A stretch of DNA of 64,000 nt from CG2-30-68-42 sp037440385 (lineage in GTDB: Bacteria; Pseudomonadota; Gammaproteobacteria; Burkholderiales; Rhodocyclaceae), in assembly GCA_037440385.1 (NCBI GenBank), contig JBBIUI010000001.1, forward strand, positions 1 through 64,000. The letters are read 5' to 3'. The notes under the pieces were generated by a model, which saw only the letters and a program-made list of their open reading frames with translations, searched no databases and was not told the origin of the DNA. Both the position numbers and the translations under genes were made by a program. Within the stretch, counting starts at the first letter, position 1; the number at the start of each line of letters is the position of its first letter. Shown in pieces: positions 53,956 through 62,145 of the stretch.

Positions 53956-54893
53956 TTCGGCTTGAATCGGCGGATCTGGCGCACGATGGTGCTGAGGAAG
54001 TCGGTCGTCGGCGCCGGCGCGTCCTTGACCGCCAGCACCTTCTGCAGCGCGAAGACGCTCTGCGGGCGGTCGAGATGATCGAGCCGCATGCACCAGTCGA
54101 TCAGTTCCAGCAGTTGCAGGGAGTACTTGCCCGCGAAGCGCTTCGCGGCGAGTGGAACCTGATCACGCTCCACGCGCAGGTTGGCGGCCTGGGGCGCGCC
54201 CCCTCCGAGGCAGGCGTACAGGCTGGCGCCGATCGAGTAGATGTCGCTCCACGGGCCGAGCAGTTCGCGGCTCTGGTACTGCTCGGGGGCGGCGAAACCC
54301 GGCGTGTACATCGGCTTGAGCATCTTGCCGCCGGATGCCAGTGTCTGGCGCGCGGCGCCGAAGTCGAGCAGCACCGGGTTGCCGTCGAGCCGCAGATAGA
54401 TGTTCGAGGGCTTGATGTCCAGATGCAGCAGCTTGTGGGAGTGCACCTCGCGCAGGCCGTTGAGCAGCCGCGTGAACGCCCCGCGCAGAAAGCGTTCGCT
54501 GATCTCGCCCTTGTGCTTGCGGATGTAGTCCTGGAGCGTGATGCCGCGCTCGTACTCCATGACCAGATAGACGGTGTCGTTGGCGCGGAAGAAATTGACC
54601 ACGCGCACGACGTTGGGATGGTGCAGCCTGGCGAGGGAACTGCCTTCCTCGAAGAAGCATTTCATGCCGTACAGGAACATCGAGCGCTTCTCGGGTTTGA
54701 CCGAGGGCAGGATGTCGCCCTCGCGCCGCAACGCGAGGGAAGCCGGCAGGTATTCCTTGATGACGACCGGATTGCCTTGCGTATCGGTGGCCAGATAGAC
54801 GATCGAGAAGCCGCCCACGCTCAACTGGCGCTCGATGCGATAGGCATCGAGCGTGGTACCGCAAGGCAGGGGGTGGTTCGCCTGGGACGCCAT
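53952..54893 (-). CDS. Hanks-type serine/threonine protein kinase
   Basis: A 313-residue soluble kinase without a membrane segment or sensor domain. It has the glycine loop SVGGFSIVY (third Gly replaced by Ser30), VIK with Lys46, and the catalytic loop HLDIKPSN (157-164; HRD Arg replaced by Leu158, so probably a non-RD kinase). DFG is at 177-179 and APE at 202-204. Key Lys, Asp and Asn are retained, so activity is likely. ATG at 54893 is chosen because the domain begins soon after. It is coupled to the PP2C gene (ATGA) and divergent from yicC (167-bp gap). Confidence 0.92.
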   Translation of the reverse strand: MASQANHPLPCGTTLDAYRIERQLSVGGFSIVYLATDTQGNPVVIKEYLPASLALRREGDILPSVKPEKRSMFLYGMKCFFEEGSSLARLHHPNVVRVVNFFRANDTVYLVMEYERGITLQDYIRKHKGEISERFLRGAFTRLLNGLREVHSHKLLHLDIKPSNIYLRLDGNPVLLDFGAARQTLASGGKMLKPMYTPGFAAPEQYQSRELLGPWSDIYSIGASLYACLGGGAPQAANLRVERDQVPLAAKRFAGKYSLQLLELIDWCMRLDHLDRPQSVFALQKVLAVKDAPAPTTDFLSTIVRQIRRFKPK

Positions 54894-55060
54894 TCGACCG
54901 GAAGCTGTGATAACTTGTTCGGGAAGCTTGCCGTTCGCTGCCGCGCGGACGGGCGCCGAATTTTCGGGCTTTGGCGCGGCGAAGTAAAGCGGACATCGCA
55001 CGGCTTCGGGCGCAAGGTCGCCAATGCGCTCGTCCATCGCCCCACTGCGGAGGATTTCGC

Positions 55061-55927
55061 TTGATCTACAGCATGACCGGTTACGCCGCGGTTTCGCGCG
55101 CGAGCGGACACGGCACCCTTTTCGTGGAGCTGCGCAGCGTCAATGCGCGCTTTCTCGATCTCGCCTTTCGCATCACCGAGGAGCTGCGCGGCGTGGAGCC
55201 GCAACTGCGCGAGCTGGTGGCATCGAGGATCGAGCGCGGGAAACTCGAATGGCGCGTGAATCTGCTCTCCGAGCCGGGTATGCAGGCGGGCGGCGGGCCG
55301 GGCGTCGCCGCGATCGAGCGGCTGGCACATTGGCAGGCGGAAGTGTTGCGCGTTCTTCCCGGCGCGAGCCCGCTCGGCGTCGCGGACGTGCTGCGCTGGC
55401 CGGGCGTTTTCGCAGAAGAGCCGGGCGCGTCGCAGGCGCTGCACGGCGCATGTCTGGATCTCGCGGCGCAGGCGCTCGACGAACTGCTGGCCACTCGCGC
55501 CCGCGAAGGCGACAAGCTCGCACGGATGATCCTCGATCGCATCTGCCGCATGCGCTCGCTGGTCGATGGCGTGGCGCCCAGGTTGCCCGGGATCGTCGAG
55601 GCGTATCGCGACCGGCTCGCGGCGCGGCTGCGCGAGGTGCTCGCCGCACACGACGAGGAGCGCATCCGCCAGGAACTGGCCCTGTTCGCCGCGCGGATCG
55701 ACGTCGCCGAAGAGCTCTCGCGGCTGACCGCGCACCTCGATGAAGTCGAGCGCGTGATCGCGCGCGGCGGCGTGGCCGGAAAGCGCCTCGATTTCCTGAT
55801 GCAGGAACTGAACCGCGAGGCGAACACGCTCGCATCGAAATCGGTTTCCACCGAGCTGACCGGCGTGGCGCTGGAGCTGAAGCTGCTCGTTGAGCAGATG
55901 CGGGAGCAGGTTCAGAATATCGAGTGA
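55061..55927 (+). CDS. yicC: YicC-family endoribonuclease-like protein
   Basis: A 288-residue protein. The N-terminal IYSMTGYAAV matches the YicC start (E. coli MIRSMTAYA), so the TTG at 55061 is taken as start; GCGGAGG lies 7 bp upstream. Also visible: ELRSVNARFLDLAFR, a coiled region, KRLDFLMQELNREANTLASKS and the C-terminal VEQMREQVQNIE. YicC proteins are RNA-degrading and linked to sRNA turnover. It precedes gmk by 34 bp, the common yicC-gmk-rpoZ-spoT order. Confidence 0.93.
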   Translation: MIYSMTGYAAVSRASGHGTLFVELRSVNARFLDLAFRITEELRGVEPQLRELVASRIERGKLEWRVNLLSEPGMQAGGGPGVAAIERLAHWQAEVLRVLPGASPLGVADVLRWPGVFAEEPGASQALHGACLDLAAQALDELLATRAREGDKLARMILDRICRMRSLVDGVAPRLPGIVEAYRDRLAARLREVLAAHDEERIRQELALFAARIDVAEELSRLTAHLDEVERVIARGGVAGKRLDFLMQELNREANTLASKSVSTELTGVALELKLLVEQMREQVQNIE

Positions 55928-55961
55928 AACGGGACCGTTGGACCCATAGCCGGCGCGACCC

Positions 55962-56570
55962 ATGTCAGGGAACCTGTTCATCGTCACCGCTCCTTCGGGA
56001 GCGGGCAAGACCACGCTGGTGGCCGGGCTGCTCGATCGCGATCCGTCGCTGCAGCGCTCGGTTTCCTACACGACGCGCGCGCCGCGACCGGGCGAGACGG
56101 ACGGGCGCGACTATCATTTCGTCGCGGCGCGCGAATTCGAAGCGATGCGGGAGAACGGCGAGTTTCTCGAGTGGGCCGAAGTGCATGGCAACCGCTACGG
56201 GACTTCACGCGCCTGGCTCGACAAGCGCACCGCGGCCGGCTTCGATGTCGTGCTCGAGATCGACTGGCAGGGCGCGCGGCAGGTCCGACACGCCTTCCCG
56301 GGCGCGGTGAGCATCTTCGTGCTGCCGCCGGCGTTCGAGGATCTGGAGCGCCGACTGCGCGCCCGGGCACAGGATCCGGATGAGGTGATCCGGCGCCGCA
56401 TCGAAAACGCGCGCGAGGAGGCCCGGCACGTGGCCGAGGCCGATTACGTTATAATCAACAGCGACTTGGAAGCGGCGCTGCAGGACCTGCTGGCGATCGT
56501 GCGCGCTTCCCGGCTTCGCTACGGCGTGCAGGCGCGCCGCCATTGCGATCATTTCGCGTTTTCTGGGTAA
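55962..56570 (+). CDS. gmk: Guanylate kinase
   Basis: Phosphorylates GMP to GDP. The 202-residue protein has P-loop APSGAGKTTLV, SVSYTTRAPRPGETDGRDYHFV (GMP-binding), FLEWAEVHGNRYGTS and LEIDWQGARQVR. Length matches E. coli Gmk. It contains the only conspicuous ATA codon in a highly GC-biased gene, inside YVIINSD, where it creates a TATAAT sequence. Confidence 0.97.
   Translation: MSGNLFIVTAPSGAGKTTLVAGLLDRDPSLQRSVSYTTRAPRPGETDGRDYHFVAAREFEAMRENGEFLEWAEVHGNRYGTSRAWLDKRTAAGFDVVLEIDWQGARQVRHAFPGAVSIFVLPPAFEDLERRLRARAQDPDEVIRRRIENAREEARHVAEADYVIINSDLEAALQDLLAIVRASRLRYGVQARRHCDHFAFSG
56450..56455 (+). promoter_or_regulatory. Possible internal -10 (TATAAT) within gmk for rpoZ-spoT
   Basis: TTACGTTATAATCAACAG, formed by GTT ATA ATC codons near the end of gmk, 121 bp before the rpoZ ATG. 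No recognisable -35, so only suggestive. Confidence 0.22.
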
Positions 56571-56575
56571 CGAAC

Positions 56576-56782
56576 ATGGCTCGAATCACCGTCGACGACT
56601 GCCTCCGGAACATCGGCAATCGCTTTCAGCTGACGCTGGCCGCGGCGTACCGTGCACGCCAGATTTCCGCAGGCAGCACGCCCATGATCGATGCGGGAAA
56701 CGACAAGCCGACCGTCATCGCGTTGCGCGAGATCGAGCTCGGCAAGGTCGGCCTCGAGGTGCTCAACCGGGGCCAGGCGTGA
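56576..56782 (+). CDS. rpoZ: RNA polymerase omega subunit
   Basis: A 68-residue protein that begins MARITVDDCLRNIGNRFQLT, with LAAAYRARQI and KPTVIALREIELGKV; these are the conserved blocks of omega. It assists beta-prime folding and contributes a ppGpp-binding site in proteobacteria, fitting its place before spoT. ATG at 56576 follows gmk by 5 bp. Confidence 0.97.
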   Translation: MARITVDDCLRNIGNRFQLTLAAAYRARQISAGSTPMIDAGNDKPTVIALREIELGKVGLEVLNRGQA

Positions 56783-56833
56783 AGGATTTCCTGCCGGGCC
56801 CGTAACAGCCCGACGGGCTCCTGGACCCGGTCG

Positions 56834-58996
56834 ATGGAACCTGCGCCTGCACCTGCCGAACCCTCCGCCACGAATGCGGCGGATTCCGGTTATGAGCAGG
56901 TCCGAGCGGGGCTTTCCACTTATCTGAAGCCGGACGATCTGGAGCGCATCGACGCGGCCTACCGGTTCGCCGCGCGTGCCCACGAGGGGCAGTTGCGCAT
57001 GAGCGGCGACGCCTACATCACGCACCCCGTGGCGGTGGCATGCATCCTCGGTGGCTGGCATCTCGACACCCAGGCGCTCATCGCCGCGCTGCTTCACGAC
57101 GTCGTGGAAGACACCTCGATCGGCATGCAGGAGCTCGGCGCGCGTTTCGGGAGCGTCGCCGCGGAGCTCGTCGATGGCGTGTCCAAGCTCGACCGCATCG
57201 AATTCCAGTCGCAGGAAGACGCGCAGGCCGAGAATTTCCGAAAGATGCTGCTGGCGATGTCGCGCGACGTGCGCGTCATCCTGATCAAGCTGGCCGACCG
57301 GCTGCACAACATGCGCACGCTCGAAGCGGTTCCGGCCGAACAGCGCAGGCGCATCGCGCGCGAGACGCTGGAGATCTATGCCCCGATCGGCAACCGGCTC
57401 GGGCTGAACAATCTGTACCGCGAACTCCAGGAGCTCGCGTTCCGCCACCTCTATCCGTTGCGCTACGCGGTGCTGGCGAAAGCCGTGCGTGCCGCGCGGG
57501 GCAATCGCCGCGAGCTGGTGGGCAAGATCCTCGAAGCGATCAAGCGCCGCCTGCCGGAAGCCGGCATCGAAGCGGAGGTCTATGGCCGCGAGAAGCATCT
57601 GTACAGCATCTACCGAAAGATGCGGGAGAAGTCGCTGTCGTTCTCGCAGGTGCTCGACATCTATGGGTTCCGTATCATCGTCAGGGACGTCGCGTCGTGC
57701 TACCTCACGCTCGGCGCACTGCACCAGCTCTACCAGCCGGTGCCGGGCAAGTTCAAGGATTACATCGCGATCGCGAAGGCCAACGGCTATCGCGCGCTGC
57801 ACACGACGCTGATCGGCCCGTATGGAACTCCGGTCGAGGTGCAGATCCGCACCCGGGAGATGCACCACGTCGCCGAGACCGGTGTCGCATCGCACTGGCT
57901 GTACAAGGACTCCGAGAAGTCGCTGACCGAGCTGCAGCAGATGACGCACAAGTGGCTGCAGTCGCTGCTCGACCTGCAATCGGCCTCGGGTGATCCGCAC
58001 GAATTTCTCGACAACGTCAAGATCGACCTGTTCCCGGATGAAGTCTATGTGTTTACGCCGAAGGGCAAGATCCTCGCGCTTCCGCGAGGCGCCACCGCGG
58101 TCGATTTCGCCTATGCGGTGCATACCGATGTGGGAAACCGCTGCATCGCCTGCCGCATCAATCGCGAACTGATGCCGTTGCGAACCGAGCTGCGCAACGG
58201 CGAGCAGATCGAGATCATCACGGCGGCCCATGCCCATCCCAATCCGGCGTGGCTGTCGTACGTGAAGACCGGCAAGGCGCGCTCCGAGATCCGCCATTAT
58301 CTGAAGACCATGCAGTACGCCGAATCGGCGGCGCTCGGCGAGAGGTTGCTCAACCGGGCCTTGCAGGCCCTGGGCGCGAGCGCCGCGTCGATCGAGCCCG
58401 CGAGCTGGGAACGCCTGATCCGCCACGGGGGGGCGAAGTCCAGGCAGGATGTATATACGGACATCGGCCTGGGCAAGCGCCTGGCGGCCGTCGTGGCGCG
58501 CCGTCTGCTGGTTCATGAAGAAGCCGCGCGAGCCGAGCCGCCAGCCGGCGGTGCCGTGCTCATCCGCGGCTCCGAAGGCGTAGCGGTGCAATTCGCCAAG
58601 TGCTGCTGGCCGATTCCGGGCGACGCGATCGTCGGCTCGATCAAGAAGGGGCAGGGGCTGGTCGTGCATAAGGACGACTGCCGCGCGATCCGCAAGTCGC
58701 GCAAGGCGGAGCCGGAGAACTGGATCGAGGTGGAATGGGAGCCCGAGCCGGGCAGGCTGTTCGAGGTGCAGATCAAGGTCGAGGCGGAGAACCGGCGCGG
58801 CGTGCTGGCCAGGATCGCCGCGGAGATCGCCGCTTCCGGCTCCAACATCCAGAACGTCGGCATGGACGAGGAGCGCGGTGCGTATAGCAGCCTGTATTTC
58901 ACGCTTCAGGTGAGCGATCGCCTGCATCTGGCGCGCATCCTGCGACGGCTCAGGCGGCTGCCGGAGGTCAGCCGTATCGGCCGGGTCAGGGAGTGA
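56834..58996 (+). CDS. spoT: Bifunctional (p)ppGpp synthetase/hydrolase
   Basis: A 720-residue RSH protein. The HD hydrolase domain has ITHPVAVACIL and the metal motif LLHDVVEDT. The synthetase domain includes YGFRIIVRDVASCYLTLG, KFKDYIAIAKANGYRALHTT and VEVQIRTREMH, and a TGS domain with VFTPKGKILALPRGATAVDFAYAVH follows. A helical/zinc-finger region with AKCCWPIPGD and a C-terminal ACT domain close the protein. All parts look intact, so both activities are expected. It lies 51 bp after rpoZ. Confidence 0.97.
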   Translation: MEPAPAPAEPSATNAADSGYEQVRAGLSTYLKPDDLERIDAAYRFAARAHEGQLRMSGDAYITHPVAVACILGGWHLDTQALIAALLHDVVEDTSIGMQELGARFGSVAAELVDGVSKLDRIEFQSQEDAQAENFRKMLLAMSRDVRVILIKLADRLHNMRTLEAVPAEQRRRIARETLEIYAPIGNRLGLNNLYRELQELAFRHLYPLRYAVLAKAVRAARGNRRELVGKILEAIKRRLPEAGIEAEVYGREKHLYSIYRKMREKSLSFSQVLDIYGFRIIVRDVASCYLTLGALHQLYQPVPGKFKDYIAIAKANGYRALHTTLIGPYGTPVEVQIRTREMHHVAETGVASHWLYKDSEKSLTELQQMTHKWLQSLLDLQSASGDPHEFLDNVKIDLFPDEVYVFTPKGKILALPRGATAVDFAYAVHTDVGNRCIACRINRELMPLRTELRNGEQIEIITAAHAHPNPAWLSYVKTGKARSEIRHYLKTMQYAESAALGERLLNRALQALGASAASIEPASWERLIRHGGAKSRQDVYTDIGLGKRLAAVVARRLLVHEEAARAEPPAGGAVLIRGSEGVAVQFAKCCWPIPGDAIVGSIKKGQGLVVHKDDCRAIRKSRKAEPENWIEVEWEPEPGRLFEVQIKVEAENRRGVLARIAAEIAASGSNIQNVGMDEERGAYSSLYFTLQVSDRLHLARILRRLRRLPEVSRIGRVRE

Positions 58997-59013
58997 TGCA
59001 CGAGGGGACGCGG

Positions 59014-59019
59014 TACAAT
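59014..59019 (+). promoter_or_regulatory. Possible -10 (TACAAT) for the DUF3460 gene
   Basis: CGCGGTACAATGCGGCC, 32 bp before the ATG at 59052 in the 55-bp spoT-DUF3460 gap. No good -35. Confidence 0.28.
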
Positions 59020-59051
59020 GCGGCCGGCCACGAACCGATCGAGGTGTCGCG

Positions 59052-59231
59052 ATGTATGAGTCCGAATTGACGAAGTTCCTGCGCGAGTTCCTCCAGTCGC
59101 ACCCGGAAGAGCTGGAAGTCCGCCGCAAAGGCCGCGCGTTGTGGTGGGACCGGCCGCAGGATCCCGAGACGCAGCGCAACGCTCGTGAAGCACGGGTTGC
59201 GCAGAAGCCCTATTGCTACCAGCCCGACTGA
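59052..59231 (+). CDS. Small DUF3460 family protein
   Basis: A 59-residue protein, short and easily missed. It starts MYESELTKFLREFLQSHPEE, then RRKGRALWWDRP and ends VAQKPYCYQPD. This [SE]xxTxFL, GRxLWWD, Y-x-Y pattern is the betaproteobacterial DUF3460 family of unknown function. GATCGAGGTG precedes the ATG. It lies between spoT and the ccm operon. Confidence 0.88.
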   Translation: MYESELTKFLREFLQSHPEELEVRRKGRALWWDRPQDPETQRNAREARVAQKPYCYQPD

Positions 59232-59243
59232 GCCGCAGCGCCG

Positions 59244-59309
59244 CGGGCGGGCGCAGCGGTCTGCCCGGCGGGGAATGGACCACTGCCGGGCGCCCGGGCG
59301 GGCGCAGCG
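59244..59309. repeat. 15-bp direct repeat flanking a 7-bp hairpin
   Basis: CGGGCGGGCGCAGCG occurs exactly at 59244-59258 and 59295-59309. Between them GCCCGGC (59263-59269) can pair with GCCGGGC (59285-59291) over a 15-nt loop. It lies in the 133-bp space after DUF3460 and before ccmA. There is no T-tract, so Rho-independent termination is doubtful; a transcript-end hairpin or duplication remnant is possible. Confidence 0.45.
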
Positions 59310-59326
59310 CCGGCAGCCGCCGCGCG

Positions 59327-59332
59327 TATAAT
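59327..59332 (+). promoter_or_regulatory. Probable -10 (TATAAT) for the ccm operon
   Basis: CGCGCGTATAATCCGCGCC, a perfect -10 hexamer 32 bp before the ccmA ATG. No convincing -35. Confidence 0.42.
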
Positions 59333-59364
59333 CCGCGCCTTTCTTCGGAATCCCTCGATCCCCG

Positions 59365-59988
59365 ATGCTGGACGCAGATCGGCTTGCCTGCGTGCGCGGT
59401 GACCGGCCCCTGTTCCAGGCAGTCAGCTTCAGTCTGGAGGCCGGTGCCGCCCTTCAGGTCACCGGCGTCAACGGTTCCGGCAAGACCAGCCTGCTGAGGA
59501 TCCTGTGCGGGCTGTCGGCGCCGGCAGCCGGCGAGGTTCGCTGGCAGGGAAGCAGCACGCGAGTGCTGCGCGAGGAATTCTTCGGCCAGCTCGTCTATCT
59601 CGGCCACGCCCCGGCGGTCAAGGACGAACTCACCCCGGTCGAGAACCTGATGACCGCCGTGATGCTCGGCGGGATCGAGCTCGACGAAGGCGATGCCCGG
59701 GAGGCGTTGGAGCGCATCGGACTGGCCGGGCGAGAGGATCTGCCGACGAAGGTCCTGTCGCAGGGCCAGCGCCGGCGTGTGGCGCTCGCGCGGCTGCTGA
59801 TGTGCGAGAAGGTCCCGCTGTGGGTGCTCGACGAGCCTTTCACCGCGCTGGACCGCTCGGCGGTCGAGCAACTGTGCGGCACGATCGAGTCGCACCTGCA
59901 GCGAGGCGGGCTGCTGGTCTTCACGACGCATCAGGAGGCGCCGATCCGCGCGCGCGAACTGCGTCGCATGGAGCTCGGGCGGTCGTGA
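59365..59988 (+). CDS. ccmA: Cytochrome c maturation ABC ATP-binding protein
   Basis: ATPase of the CcmAB complex that releases holo-CcmE from CcmC in system I heme attachment. The 207-residue protein has Walker A GVNGSGKTSLLRIL, signature LSQGQRRRVALARLL, Walker B LWVLDEPFTALD and the switch His in FTTHQE. Length is typical of CcmA. The stop and ccmB start share one base (TGATG). Confidence 0.96.
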   Translation: MLDADRLACVRGDRPLFQAVSFSLEAGAALQVTGVNGSGKTSLLRILCGLSAPAAGEVRWQGSSTRVLREEFFGQLVYLGHAPAVKDELTPVENLMTAVMLGGIELDEGDAREALERIGLAGREDLPTKVLSQGQRRRVALARLLMCEKVPLWVLDEPFTALDRSAVEQLCGTIESHLQRGGLLVFTTHQEAPIRARELRRMELGRS

Positions 59989-60653
59989 TGGGGATCTTTC
60001 GTTGCGTGCTGCATCGCGACCTGACCCTCGCATTGCGCCGCCGCTCCGACGTGCTGACGACGCTCTTCTTCTTCGTCATCGTGGTGAGCCTGTTTCCGCT
60101 GGGCGTCGGCCCCGAGCCGGAGCTGCTGCGCAGCATGGCTGCGGGCATCCTGTGGGTGGCGGCTCTGCTCGCCTCGATGCTCTCGCTCGGGCGCATGTTC
60201 TCGCTCGACTACCTCGACGGAACGCTCGAACAGATGCTGCTGACGCCAGAACCGCTGCCGGTGATCGTGCTGGCCAAGGTTCTCGCGCACTGGCTGGTCT
60301 CGGGCCTGCCGCTGGTGCTGATGTCCCCGGTCTTGGCGCTCCAGTTTGATTTGCCGCAAACTCTGATCGGAACCCTGGTGTTATCTTTGGCGCTCGGCAC
60401 CCCGGTGCTCAGCCTGATCGGCGCGATCGGAGCGTCGCTGACGCTGGGGCTGCGCGGCGGCGGTGTGCTGGTGTCGCTGCTGGTGCTGCCTCTGTACATC
60501 CCGGTGCTGATTTTCGGCGCCGGTGCGATCGGGGCTGAATCCTCGGGGCTGGGCGCGCAGTCGCATCTGTTGCTGCTGGCGGCTTTCCTGGTTTTTGCGG
60601 TGGTCGCCTCGCCGTGGGCGGTGGCTGCGGGATTGCGGATATCGCTGGAATGA
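59988..60653 (+). CDS. ccmB: Cytochrome c maturation heme exporter permease
   Basis: A 221-residue six-helix membrane protein, permease partner of CcmA. It begins MGIFRCVLHRDLTLALRRRS and has LFFFVIVVSLFPLGVGPEP, a LSLGRMFSLDYLDGTLEQML loop, LTPEPLPVIVLAKVLAHWL and a hydrophobic C-terminus. The start overlaps ccmA by one base. Confidence 0.95.
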   Translation: MGIFRCVLHRDLTLALRRRSDVLTTLFFFVIVVSLFPLGVGPEPELLRSMAAGILWVAALLASMLSLGRMFSLDYLDGTLEQMLLTPEPLPVIVLAKVLAHWLVSGLPLVLMSPVLALQFDLPQTLIGTLVLSLALGTPVLSLIGAIGASLTLGLRGGGVLVSLLVLPLYIPVLIFGAGAIGAESSGLGAQSHLLLLAAFLVFAVVASPWAVAAGLRISLE

Positions 60654-60683
60654 CGGGGCCGGGAATTCCCGGTTCGTAGCCGA

Positions 60684-61421
60684 ATGACCAACTGGTTCAG
60701 GTTTTCGTCGCCGCAGACCTTCTTCCCGCTGGCCGGGGCGATGGCCCCGTGGTTTTTCGCCGCGGCGATCGCGTTCGGTGCGGCGGGACTGTACATCGGC
60801 TTCTTCGTCGCTCCGACCGACGCCCAGCAGGGCGAGGCCTACCGGATCATCTTCATCCACGTCGCGGCGGCCTGGATGAGCATGTTCCTGTATCTGGCGA
60901 TGGCTTTCTGGGCCGGCGTCGGGCTGGTCTTCAATACGCGCCTGTCGGCGATGATGGCACAGGCACTGGCGCCCACCGGGGCGCTGATGACCTTCATCGC
61001 GCTGTGGACCGGCGCGCTGTGGGGAAAACCCACCTGGGGTACGTGGTGGGTATGGGACGCGAGGCTCACCTCGGAGCTGATCCTGCTGTTCCTGTACCTC
61101 GGATTCATGGCGCTGCAGGCCGCGATCGACGAGCCGCGCCGCGCAGACAAGGCCGGCGCCGTTCTCGCGCTGGTCGGCGCGGTGAACGTCCCGATCATCT
61201 ACTTTTCGGTCAAGTGGTGGAACACGCTGCATCAGGGTGCATCGGTGAGCCTGATGGCGGCGCCGACGATGGCGAAGACCATGCTGTGGGGGATGCTGAT
61301 GATGGCGCTGTCTTTCTGGATGTATGCGCTCGGGGCGGTGCTGGTGCGGGTGCGCTCGATCATGCTCGAGCGCGAACGGCATACCGATTGGGTCGCCGCC
61401 TATCTGGAGCAGCCGCGGTGA
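60684..61421 (+). CDS. ccmC: Heme exporter/handling protein CcmC
   Basis: Loads heme onto CcmE. The 245-residue six-helix protein has the tryptophan-rich WGTWWVWDARLTSELILLF motif and flanking periplasmic His residues (IFIHVAAAW and WWNTLHQG) that ligate heme. The stop overlaps the ccmD GTG as GTGA. Confidence 0.96.
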   Translation: MTNWFRFSSPQTFFPLAGAMAPWFFAAAIAFGAAGLYIGFFVAPTDAQQGEAYRIIFIHVAAAWMSMFLYLAMAFWAGVGLVFNTRLSAMMAQALAPTGALMTFIALWTGALWGKPTWGTWWVWDARLTSELILLFLYLGFMALQAAIDEPRRADKAGAVLALVGAVNVPIIYFSVKWWNTLHQGASVSLMAAPTMAKTMLWGMLMMALSFWMYALGAVLVRVRSIMLERERHTDWVAAYLEQPR

Positions 61422-61639
61422 ATTGGAACGGCTGGTCGGGTTTCTGGTCAATGGGCGGGTACGGGCTGTACGTGTGGGGGTCGTACGCGGTGACGGCGCT
61501 GGTGTTCGCGGCGGAGATCGCGGCGCTGCGTGCGCGCCGGCGGGCGACGCTGCAGCGGTTGCTGCGCCTGAAGCGCAGCGGCGTGATCGGCGGTACGAAC
61601 GGCGGAAATGGGGGGACGCGGGATGAAGCCCAGACATAA
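61418..61639 (+). CDS. ccmD: Heme exporter protein CcmD
   Basis: A 73-residue small membrane protein with one helix (about 15-37) preceded by WSMGGYGLYVWGSY and followed by the basic ALRARRRATLQRLLRLKR, the CcmD pattern. It helps hold CcmE in the CcmABC complex. GTG at 61418 is chosen from the GTGA overlap with ccmC. Its last 17 bp overlap ccmE. The Gly/Asn-rich tail beyond ~58 is not conserved. Confidence 0.88.
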   Translation: MNWNGWSGFWSMGGYGLYVWGSYAVTALVFAAEIAALRARRRATLQRLLRLKRSGVIGGTNGGNGGTRDEAQT

Positions 61640-62069
61640 ACGATTTGCGCTGGTGGCGGCAGGGCTTGCCGGATTGGCGGTTGCATCCGCACTCGTGCTG
61701 GGTGCGTTCCAGAAGAACCTGGTGTTCTTTTTCACGCCGACGCAGATCGCGAACCACGAGGCGCCTCAAGGCCGGTCCTTCCGCGTCGGCGGGCTGGTCG
61801 AGGTCGGCAGCCTCAAGCGCCAGGAAGACGGGGTGACGGTGCAGTTCGTCGTGACCGACACGGCGAAGAGCATCCCGGTGCGCTTCAAGGGTGTGCTGCC
61901 CGATCTGTTCCGCGAAGGCAAGGGGGTCGTCACGCAGGGCAAGCTGGGGCCCGACGGGGTGTTCCGCGCCGACGAGGTGCTCGCGAAACACGACGAAAAC
62001 TACATGCCGCCCGAAGCGAAGCACGCGCTCGATCAGGCGCACAACGCGGCGAAGACGCTGAAGCAGTGA
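61623..62069 (+). CDS. ccmE: Cytochrome c maturation heme chaperone CcmE
   Basis: Carries heme covalently in the periplasm. The 148-residue protein has an N-terminal membrane anchor (about 8-28), an OB-fold domain with YLPDLFREG-like VLPDLFREGKGVV, and LAKHDENYMPPE where His123 is the heme-binding residue. ATG at 61623 with a GGGGGA upstream; overlaps ccmD by 17 bp. Confidence 0.96.
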   Translation: MKPRHKRFALVAAGLAGLAVASALVLGAFQKNLVFFFTPTQIANHEAPQGRSFRVGGLVEVGSLKRQEDGVTVQFVVTDTAKSIPVRFKGVLPDLFREGKGVVTQGKLGPDGVFRADEVLAKHDENYMPPEAKHALDQAHNAAKTLKQ

Positions 62070-62145
62070 CCGGGGACGCGCATCGCCCTCGCGCGCCGGC
62101 GCGTCGGCCCACACTCTTTCCACGTTTCCCACACGGTAGATACCC

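Noticed and set aside
53952..54893. The kinase as a T6SS PpkA-type regulator
   Set aside because: No transmembrane segment, no sensor domain and no T6SS genes nearby.
56549..59179. An 876-codon minus-strand frame opposite rpoZ and spoT
   Set aside because: spoT and rpoZ on the plus strand have all expected domains; the opposite frame has no homology pattern.
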